Origin: NCEH01 sp002257205
GTDB taxonomy: Bacteria > Pseudomonadota > Alphaproteobacteria > Rhizobiales > Xanthobacteraceae
Assembly: GCF_043195105.1 (NCBI RefSeq)
Contig: NZ_JBAFWO010000002.1
Strand: one strand, 5' to 3'
Length of the DNA stretch: 64,000 nt
In this document: in pieces, positions 55,719 to 64,000 of the stretch
How the letters are laid out: every line of letters starts with the position of its first letter
Position numbering within the stretch: the first letter of the stretch is position 1
Program-made: the position numbers and the translations under genes
Notes under the pieces: generated by a model
Told to the model about the DNA's origin: nothing
Databases searched by the model: none
What the model saw: only the letters and a program-made list of their open reading frames with translations

Positions 55719-58502
55719 TCAGGGCGCCGTCAGCAACACCGCGACCGGCATGTGCTCCAGGAGGGTCGCGAGCGGCGTGGTCTCCGCGAGCGAGACGGTG
55801 CGCCCGGCCGCAAGATCGAAATAGGCGCCCGTAAGCTCAGCTGGCACCAGGAGCCCGGTACCCTTGAGCTTTACGCCGGGAACCAGCGGCTGGTCGGCGG
55901 CCGGATCCATCAATCCGGCGCACAGACGGTTTGCCACCACCACCAGCTTGAGTTCGCCATGCTGGCGGGCGAAGGCGATCGCCTGATTGGCCGCCGGCCC
56001 GCTCACCTCCAGCGGCAGATAGCTGCCGTGCGCGAACAGGTCCGGATGGGCCGCCCGCGCCTGCAGAAGTGTCGCGATCAGGCTCTGCTTCATCCGCCCG
56101 TCGCGCCAGTGGGGCAGGCATTCGGCCGGCGCGCCGAGGTGCGTAAGGGCGGCAGCGTGGACACGATAATCCACGGGCCGGCGATTGTCCGGGTCCACCA
56201 GGCTGAAGTCCCAGAACTCCGTGCCTTGATAGAGATCCGGCACGCCGGGAACGGTATATTTGAGCGTGATCTGTGCCAGCGCATTCAGCGCGCCGGCGGG
56301 GGCGAGGCGCTGCACGAGCGCGGCGAGGGCCGCCCGTACCGCCTTGCCCCGCCCGTCGCTAAGGGTCAGGCGCAGAAAGCTGTCGCAGCCCGCCTCATAG
56401 TCGGTATTGGGAAAAACCCAGTTGGTATGTCGCTTGGCTTCCCTCAACGCCTTGATCTGCCAGGAGGCGACGCGTTCCAGCAGGCCGTGCAGGCGCCCGC
56501 CGTCTTCCGGGCCGAGATCCAGCGGCCAGGCGCCGATCAGGGTTTGATAGAGCATTACTTCGTCGGCGGGGGTTGGCGGGGGCAGGGCGCCCAGCGCCTC
56601 GCGCAGAGGCTGTGCCGCCGCCAGGAGGTCCGCCAGCGCCACCGACCATTCCTGCGGAATTTCGCTGAGCACCGCGAGCCGCATGCGGCTGTCCTCGCCG
56701 CGCTTATGGTCGTGGGTGGCGGTGGCGAGCATGGCGTCGGGAAACTGCGCGCCGCGTGCCTCCGCCAGCGCGTGGAAGGCGCGCACCGGCAAAGCCAGTT
56801 GCCCCGGATCGGAGCCGACCTCATTGCGCGAGAGCAGCCGTCCGTAGCGATAGAATACGGTATCCTCCACCGCCTTCGCGGCGATGGGTGCGGTAAGCTG
56901 CTGGAATTTCGCGATGGCATAGGCGCGGGTGCCGGCATGCTCCATGTCGCCACCGAGCGCACGCGGCGCTTCCCCGCCGAGCCAGCGGTCCAAAAGATCG
57001 AGGACCGGATGGTCGATGGGGGCAAGGCGTCGCCGGGCCTGGGCGAGAGCTTGAGAAAAATAGGTCCAGTCCTGCGCCGAGCGCCCGCTCGCATCGACAT
57101 AGGTACGATAGACTGGAAAGGCCACCACCAGCTCCCTCAGGGACCGGCGGATGGAGGCAAGGGTGATGTCGCGGGTATCAAGATCCTGCTGCGCCACGTC
57201 ATGCAGGGCGCGGGCGGCAGTGTTCATCTCGGTGCCGAAGCCTTCGCGCAGGATCTGGCGTCGCGCGGCCTCCATTTGGACGGCATAGGTGCTGGCGTCC
57301 TGGGTGGCCTGGCTCCAGATTTTTTCCAGCGCATCGTCGGCGCTGCCGTCGTGGAGCACCGATGACACCTCGTCCATGAAGTCATAGCCGGTGGTCCCGT
57401 CCATCTGCCAGGCGGCGGGCATCGTCTCGCCGGCATGGAGGATCTTCTCCACCACCACATAGCCGCCCGCGGGCGTATCCGGCGGCCGTTGGATATCCAG
57501 CGTCCCAAGCTTGCGCCGAAGTTGGCGGCAATAGGCGCCGGGATCGGCGATGCCGTCCACATGGTCGATCCGCAGCCCGTCGATGAGCCCGTCGGCGTAG
57601 AGCTGGAAGACGAGGGCGTGCACGGTGTCGAACACCTCGCGGCGCTCTACCTTCACGCCCGCGAGGCCGGTGATATCGAAGAAGCGGCGCCAATTGAGCT
57701 CGTCGTTCGCCGCGCGCCACCAGGTGAGGCGAAAATTCTGCTTCTCCAGCAGCGCATGCAGCCGCGCCGGCCCGTCTTCGCCGCCTGGATCGAAGGCATC
57801 GAGCGCGTCGGCGACGATCTGCGCGCCCTCGCGCGTCAATGCCAGCGCAAGGCGCTCCTTCGCCGCCTGGACGTCGACTTTTGCCGTCGCGGGGTCTTCC
57901 AACGTGGCGAGGTCGGTGCCGAGAATGCCGCCGATATCCCGGCTCGCCGCACCAAGCACGTCCCCATAGTGGCGGGGGCACAGGGGGAAGACGTGATCAT
58001 GGTGGCTAAAATGGAAGGTGCCGCGCGCGGCATCATGGCCGAGGCGGATGGCGCCGGCCTTCAGTGCCTCGCCATAGGGGCGGTCGAGGAAGGGCGCCAT
58101 GACTTTTCCCGAAAGCCGCGTGTCCGCCGGGGTCCAGTCGATGTCGAAGAACTCGCGATAGCTGCTTTCGCGTCCCCATTCGAGCACGTCGAGCCAGACC
58201 GGATTATCGGCCCCGCCGACGCCCATGTGGTTGGGCACGATATCGAGGATCAGCCCCATGCTCCGCGCCCGCAGCGCCGCCACGAGCCGGCGCAGGGCCG
58301 CTTCCCCGCCCAGTTCGGGATCGAGCGTGCCGTGGTCGACCGTGTCATAGCCGTGGCGCGAGCCGGGCCGAGAGGTGAGGAGCGGGGAGGAATAGATGTG
58401 GCTGATGCCGAGATCGGCGAAATAATCCACCAGCGGGATCGCAGCATCGAGCGGGAATTCGCGATGGAACTGGAGGCGCACGGTGGCGCGCGGCGCGGTC
58501 AT
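55719..58502 (-). CDS. treY: Malto-oligosyltrehalose synthase
   Basis: 927 residues, GH13 fold, the usual length of TreY. It isomerises the reducing-end alpha-1,4 bond of maltodextrins to an alpha,alpha-1,1 bond, the first step of the TreY-TreZ trehalose route. Signatures: LQFHREFPLDAAIPLVDYF at the start, DIVPNHMG, DGLRIDHVDG (catalytic Asp) and VVEKIL (catalytic Glu), and the C-terminal YQGTEFWDFSLVDPDNRRPVD. ATG 58502 overlaps the malQ stop (ATGA). The partner treZ is not in the window; it may lie upstream of glgB. Confidence 0.93.
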   Translation of the reverse strand: MTAPRATVRLQFHREFPLDAAIPLVDYFADLGISHIYSSPLLTSRPGSRHGYDTVDHGTLDPELGGEAALRRLVAALRARSMGLILDIVPNHMGVGGADNPVWLDVLEWGRESSYREFFDIDWTPADTRLSGKVMAPFLDRPYGEALKAGAIRLGHDAARGTFHFSHHDHVFPLCPRHYGDVLGAASRDIGGILGTDLATLEDPATAKVDVQAAKERLALALTREGAQIVADALDAFDPGGEDGPARLHALLEKQNFRLTWWRAANDELNWRRFFDITGLAGVKVERREVFDTVHALVFQLYADGLIDGLRIDHVDGIADPGAYCRQLRRKLGTLDIQRPPDTPAGGYVVVEKILHAGETMPAAWQMDGTTGYDFMDEVSSVLHDGSADDALEKIWSQATQDASTYAVQMEAARRQILREGFGTEMNTAARALHDVAQQDLDTRDITLASIRRSLRELVVAFPVYRTYVDASGRSAQDWTYFSQALAQARRRLAPIDHPVLDLLDRWLGGEAPRALGGDMEHAGTRAYAIAKFQQLTAPIAAKAVEDTVFYRYGRLLSRNEVGSDPGQLALPVRAFHALAEARGAQFPDAMLATATHDHKRGEDSRMRLAVLSEIPQEWSVALADLLAAAQPLREALGALPPPTPADEVMLYQTLIGAWPLDLGPEDGGRLHGLLERVASWQIKALREAKRHTNWVFPNTDYEAGCDSFLRLTLSDGRGKAVRAALAALVQRLAPAGALNALAQITLKYTVPGVPDLYQGTEFWDFSLVDPDNRRPVDYRVHAAALTHLGAPAECLPHWRDGRMKQSLIATLLQARAAHPDLFAHGSYLPLEVSGPAANQAIAFARQHGELKLVVVANRLCAGLMDPAADQPLVPGVKLKGTGLLVPAELTGAYFDLAAGRTVSLAETTPLATLLEHMPVAVLLTAP

Positions 58503-60565
58503 CCCTTGCTCCTTGCGGTGTCCAGCAGATGAAGCCGCCGCTGTACGGCCGGCTCCTCCAATATGTGAGCCGCCTGGGCAGCGAGGCGCCGGCGCCAGTT
58601 GGGATGCTCTTCCACCGTGCCGGGCAGGTTGGGTTGCTCGGGCAAAGCGAGCGCATCTTCCATCGGCACCACCACCAGCGGGCTCGGCGTGCCAGCCAGA
58701 AACCGCAAGGCGGCATCCAATACGGCTTCGCTTTGGTCGGGTGGTGGAAGGCCGTCCTCGCCGATGGCGGCCCACAGATGCGCGCGATCCTCGGCGCGGC
58801 CACTGCGCTCGGTCTCCTCGGTATTGCCTTCCGCCAATAGGCCGGCGGGGCTGCGCCAATCGATGTCGCGCCCGCTCCACCAGCCGGTCACCGTGGGCAA
58901 ATCGTGCGTTCCGGTGACGGCGATGGCATCGGGGGAATAGGCGCCGGCCGGCTTGAACTGCGCGCCCTCGCGCTCGAACCACAAGACCCGCATGCCGAGA
59001 ATGCCGCGCGCGGCGAGGCGTTCGCGGAAGCCTTCGGGCACGGTGCCGAGATCCTCGCCGATGACGATGGCACGGTGGCGGTGGGATTCCAGCGTCACGA
59101 GCCGCGCCAGATCGTCGAACGGATAGGTGAGATAGGCGCCGTGCGCGGGGGGCGCGCCATCCGGCACCATCCATAGGCGCGACAGGCCCATGATGTGATC
59201 GATGCGCACGCCGCCCGCATGGGCCATCGCTGCGCGGAGCATGTCGAGAAAGCTTGCGAAGCCGCTGGCGGCGAAGGCGCGCGGCGAGAAGGCCGTGAGC
59301 CCCCAGGTCTGGCCGACCGAATTCAAAAGGTCCGGCGGCGCACCTATGGAGCAGCCGATGAGCATCTCGTCCTGGCGGCTCCACGCCTGGCTTCCACCCC
59401 CATCCGCGCCCACGGCCAGGTCGGAGATGAGGCCGATGCCCATGCCGGCGGAACGGGCGGAATCCTGCGCCTGCGCCAATCCCTTGTCGGCGACCCATTG
59501 CAGGAAGGCGTGAAAGCTCACCTCCTGCGGGTGGCGGCGGGCAAAGCCTGCGACGGCGGCGCCGCGCGACTCGCGAAACCCTTCCGGCCAGCCGCGCCAG
59601 TTCCATTGCCCGCGCCCCTCGCCGAACTGGCGCTGGTGGAGGGCCTCGAACACCGCATGGTCCGCCAGATTTTGCCCGCCCGCGGCGCGGAACGCCTGGA
59701 ACGCGGCCATCAACTCCGGCTCGTGCGGCAGGACGGTCTCGAACAGATGGCGCAGCAGCGCGATCTTGGCCGCGCCGGCCTTGTCCCATTGCACCAGATC
59801 GGAGGCTTCAAGCGAGGTGCGCAGCGGGCCAAGATCGAGCGCGGCCACCGCCGCATCCACGGCCGGGCCGCCGAAAATCAGCGCCGGGTCGGCATGCAGC
59901 GGATTGAGGAACAGGCGGCTTGAGGGAGAGTAAGGGCTGAAATGGGCGGGATCGGCGGCGAATGGCGCATGAACCGGGCTCAGCACCAAGGCCGAGGCGC
60001 CGGCATTGGCGGCTTTCACCGACAATTGGGCGAGCGCCGAGAAATCGCCGATGCCGCCATCGCCGTCGCGCCGCAGCGCGTAGAGTTGCACCGCGAGGCC
60101 CCAAAGGCGCGGGTCTTCCCGCCCCGTCACATCTGCGAGCGCGAACGCACGAGCCGGCGCCACCGCAAGGGTTGTTTGGGCGTCCCCCAGCTCCAGCCGG
60201 TGGTAGCCGGGCATGTCGATCGCCGGAAGGGCAATAGCACCATCCTCCACGTCCGCTTCGCCCTCCACCAGGCCGCCGCCTTCCAGCGTCACCCGATAGC
60301 GCATGCGCAGCGCCCCTTTGGCGGCTGGAATGCGGATCGCGCAGCCCGCATCCAATGTCAGGAGGGGCGCAAGGCCATCCACCGTGCCGCCGCGCTGGCG
60401 CGCGCGGCTGTCGGCGATGTCGCCGGGCGTATCGGCGGGCAGATCGAGCGCCCGCAGCAGGGCGCGCAGAACCTCATGGGGCACCGCCTGGGGCCGGCCG
60501 AAGGCGTCGGTCCAGAACGGCGAGATCCCAGCAAGCCGGGCGAGATCGAGCAGGGCATCGTCCAT
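58499..60565 (-). CDS. malQ: 4-alpha-glucanotransferase
   Basis: 688 residues. A GH77 amylomaltase that rearranges maltodextrins. Recognised from GGIGDFSALAQL, VRIDHIMGLSRLWMVPDGA (catalytic Asp region), VIGEDLGTVPEG (catalytic Glu), LGMRVLWFERE and GTHDLPTVTGWW. The N-terminal extension (LAGISPFWTDAFGRP...) is the small beta-rich domain of long-type MalQ. ATG 60565 is the family start; stop shared with treY. Position between glgX and treY fits supply of malto-oligosaccharides of the right length. Confidence 0.93.
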   Translation of the reverse strand: MDDALLDLARLAGISPFWTDAFGRPQAVPHEVLRALLRALDLPADTPGDIADSRARQRGGTVDGLAPLLTLDAGCAIRIPAAKGALRMRYRVTLEGGGLVEGEADVEDGAIALPAIDMPGYHRLELGDAQTTLAVAPARAFALADVTGREDPRLWGLAVQLYALRRDGDGGIGDFSALAQLSVKAANAGASALVLSPVHAPFAADPAHFSPYSPSSRLFLNPLHADPALIFGGPAVDAAVAALDLGPLRTSLEASDLVQWDKAGAAKIALLRHLFETVLPHEPELMAAFQAFRAAGGQNLADHAVFEALHQRQFGEGRGQWNWRGWPEGFRESRGAAVAGFARRHPQEVSFHAFLQWVADKGLAQAQDSARSAGMGIGLISDLAVGADGGGSQAWSRQDEMLIGCSIGAPPDLLNSVGQTWGLTAFSPRAFAASGFASFLDMLRAAMAHAGGVRIDHIMGLSRLWMVPDGAPPAHGAYLTYPFDDLARLVTLESHRHRAIVIGEDLGTVPEGFRERLAARGILGMRVLWFEREGAQFKPAGAYSPDAIAVTGTHDLPTVTGWWSGRDIDWRSPAGLLAEGNTEETERSGRAEDRAHLWAAIGEDGLPPPDQSEAVLDAALRFLAGTPSPLVVVPMEDALALPEQPNLPGTVEEHPNWRRRLAAQAAHILEEPAVQRRLHLLDTARSKG

Positions 60566-60624
60566 GAAAAATGGCCTTCAGAAAAAAATGTGCGCGGCAG
60601 CTCGCGCGGAATGGGCCGGCAGGC

Positions 60625-62750
60625 TCATGACTGCGGGTCCAGATGGGCGGCAAGCAGGCGAATGCTGAGCGCGGAAACTAGCGTTTCATCTTCCACCGGG
60701 CGCTGCTCGGAGACCAGACCGGCGGCGCTGTCCACCAGCGTGCGCCATGTCACCGCGGGCGCGGGCAGGCGGAACACCACCGGGCGGTCCTGGGCGTTCA
60801 TCAGCAGCAGAAGCACGTCGAGCCGGCCGGGCGGTACATCGCCCACGACCGTCGCGGGTCCCGCCCGCCGCAGGGCGAGCGTGTGTCCGCCGTCCGCATG
60901 CCACGCATCGCCATGCAGTTCGGCGCCGGTCTCGTCGAACCAGCCGATATCCCGAAGGCCCGGCGCGAGTTCCGCCAGCCCATGCAGGAAATGGGGGGCA
61001 CGCAGGATGGCGAAACGGCGGCGGATCTCGGCGAGGCGCGCAAAGAAGGCGGTGAGCGCCCGGCCGTCGGGCGCGCGAGCGCGCTCCCAATCGATCCAGG
61101 ACACCTCGTTGTCTTGGCAATAGGCATTATTATTGCCTTTCTGGCTGCGGCCGAACTCGTCGCCGGCCAGCAGCATGGGCGTGCCCTGTGCGAACATCAC
61201 CGTCGCCAGCATGGCCCGCATCACCCGCGCCCGGGTTTCCAGGATTGCGGGATCGACGGTCGGCCCCTCCACGCCCCAATTGGCGCTGTGGTTGGCGTCG
61301 TGTCCGTCCCGCTGGTCCTCGCCATTGGCGGCATTGTGCTTGCGTGCGTAGGACACGAGATCCGCGAGGGTGAAGCCGTCGTGGGAGGCGACGTAATTGA
61401 TCGAGGCCGAGGGCTTGCGGAAGCGGCGGTCGAAGGTGTCGCCGGAGCCGGAGACGCGTGCCGCGAGATCGCCGCGCCGTCCCGGCTCGCGGCTCCAGAA
61501 CCGCCGCACGCCGTCCCGGAAGGCATCGTTCCATTCCGCGAAGCCCGGCGGCATGCAGCCGAGCTGGTAGCCGTCCGGCCCGATGTCCCAGGGCTCGGCG
61601 ATCAGCTTGCAGCGCGCGAGTATCGGATCCTGCCGCACCGCATCGAAGAAGCCGGAGCCGGGATCGAACCCCGTGCCCTCACGCCCCAGGGTGACCCCGA
61701 GATCAAAGCGGAAGCCGTCGATGCGGAAGGCGGTGGCCCAATAGCGCAGCGAATCCATCACCATTTGCAGCACGCGTGGATGGCTGAGATTGACCGTGTT
61801 TCCGCAGCCGGTGTCGTTGATGTAATAGCGCTCGTCGCCGGGCACGAGACGGTAATAGCTGGCATTGTCGAGGCCGCGGAACGAGAGGGTCGGGCCAAGC
61901 TCGTTGCCCTCGCAGGTGTGGTTATACACCACGTCGAGGATCACCTCGATGCCCGCTGCATGCAGGCGGCGGATGGCGGCGCGCATCTCATGCAGCGAGC
62001 CGGTGGACAGGAAGCTTGGTTCCGGCGCGAAGAAGGCGAGGGTGGAATAGCCCCAGTAATTGCGTAGCCCCCGTTCCAGCAGAAAGCGGTCCTGAAGGAA
62101 GGCGTGGACCGGCATCAGCTCGATCGCGGTAATGCCGAGCCTTTGCAGATGCTCGATAAAGCGCGGATGGGTCAGGGCCGCGAAGGTGCCGCGCTCGTGC
62201 GCGCGAATGTCGGTGCGCCCCATGGAAAGGCCGCGCACATGGGCTTCATAGATGACCGTGTCTTCCCACGGCACATTGGGCGCGCGCTCGTCGCCCCAGT
62301 CCGTCGCCTCGCCCACGACGACGGCTTTCGGCATGGCGGCCGCACTGTCGCGGCGGTCTAGCGAAAGGTCGGCCCGCCCGCCATGGATGCGATAGCCGAA
62401 CAGGGCGTCCGACCAGCGCAGGGCACCGGTGATCTGCCGTGCATAGGGATCGAGCAGCAGCTTGGCGGGATTGAAGCGATGCCCCCGTGCGGGATCGAAC
62501 GGGCCGTGGGCGCGATAGCCGTAGACCAGACCCTCGAAGGCGCCCGGAAGATAGCCGTGCCAGACCTCGTCCGTGCATTCGGGCAGGGTGAAGCGGGCCA
62601 CCTCGCGCCGGCCGGACGGCTCGAACAGGCACAGTTCCACCTTTTCCGCATTGGCGGAAAACACGGCGAAATTGGTGCCGAGGCCATTCGGCACCGCGCC
62701 AAGGGGATAGGGCCGCCCCGCCTCGAGACGATCGGGGAGCGGCGGCAGCG

Positions 62751-62754
<4 letters not shown>
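60625..62754 (-). CDS. glgX: Glycogen debranching enzyme
   Basis: 709 residues, GH13 with an N-terminal CBM48-type domain (PLGAVPNGLGTNFAVFSANAEKVELCLF). GlgX hydrolyses alpha-1,6 branches of glycogen limit dextrin. Motifs: VILDVVYNHT, FRIDGFRFDLG with catalytic Asp, KLIAEPWDIG with catalytic Glu, NYVASHDGFTLADLVSY. ATG 62754 overlaps the glgB stop (ATGA); the extra 55 codons upstream are not coding. 59 bases separate it from malQ. Confidence 0.94.

Positions 62755-64000
<1,246 letters not shown>

Noticed and set aside
55719..59789. Single 1356-codon frame that could be a MalQ-TreY fusion
   Set aside because: The upstream part is an out-of-frame shadow of malQ; treY has its own ATG at 58502 overlapping the malQ stop.

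Overview
The window comes from a GC-rich alphaproteobacterial chromosome, most likely of the order Hyphomicrobiales (Rhizobiales). The evidence is the combination of a MucR/Ros regulator, DUF1491, DUF5330, DUF6481 and DUF6456 proteins, a paired DUF1214/DUF1254 gene set, a free-standing DnaA-domain-IV-like protein, and palindromic intergenic repeats of the kind common in that order. A Xanthobacteraceae-like source is my guess only. Coding density is high and many neighbouring genes share an ATGA stop/start. I see no tRNA, rRNA or CRISPR array.

Layout. 1-9.1 kb: housekeeping and stress genes (M20 peptidase tail, ZntB/CorA transporter, GT39-like membrane glycosyltransferase, Fe superoxide dismutase, a pentapeptide-repeat membrane protein, a Tat-exported beta carbonic anhydrase, oligopeptidase B, MsrB). 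9.4-16.3 kb: MucR, a DnaA-domain-IV/DUF6456 pair, DUF805, SufE, DUF5330, a PAS-type histidine kinase operon with a peptidoglycan-binding protein and DUF1491. 16.3-25.5 kb: sulfotransferase, DUF1214/1254 pair, class A penicillin-binding protein, YcgN-like protein, a polytopic membrane protein, an Hsp70-like protein. 25.6-29.2 kb: the ugpA-ugpE permease pair without its binding protein or ATPase, then a LytS/LytTR two-component pair.

29.5-35.9 kb is the accessory part. A 1170-residue GH5 cellulase-like protein has its catalytic domain inserted into a Calx-beta repeat. It is followed by a visibly GC-poorer island carrying one large gene, a PD-(D/E)XK (NucS/DUF91-like) nuclease with a C-terminal four-cysteine zinc motif. 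The island lies between two copies of a ~115-bp palindromic element, an IS5-family remnant, and a 10-codon relic of a second cellulase-like C-terminus. The nuclease gene is my best candidate for an undescribed (possibly defence) system.

35.9-47.4 kb: a LysR regulator divergent from an aldo-keto reductase/beta-hydroxyacid dehydrogenase pair, Tex, a perfect 16-bp parS palindrome in the intergenic space next to tex, then an exopolysaccharide-type locus (BcsB-like protein, WecB, DUF4434 protein). 47.1-55.6 kb: small proteins, CbiZ, and a tightly overlapping signalling operon (triple-receiver hybrid kinase, CheR, stand-alone CheB, receiver-GGDEF). 55.7-64 kb: an alpha-glucan/trehalose cluster glgB-glgX-malQ-treY, with glgB running off the right edge.

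A recurring oddity is short tandem duplication (14-18 bp units) exactly across stop codons. It is seen at six separate genes and culminates in a six-unit 18-bp array after the penicillin-binding protein gene.
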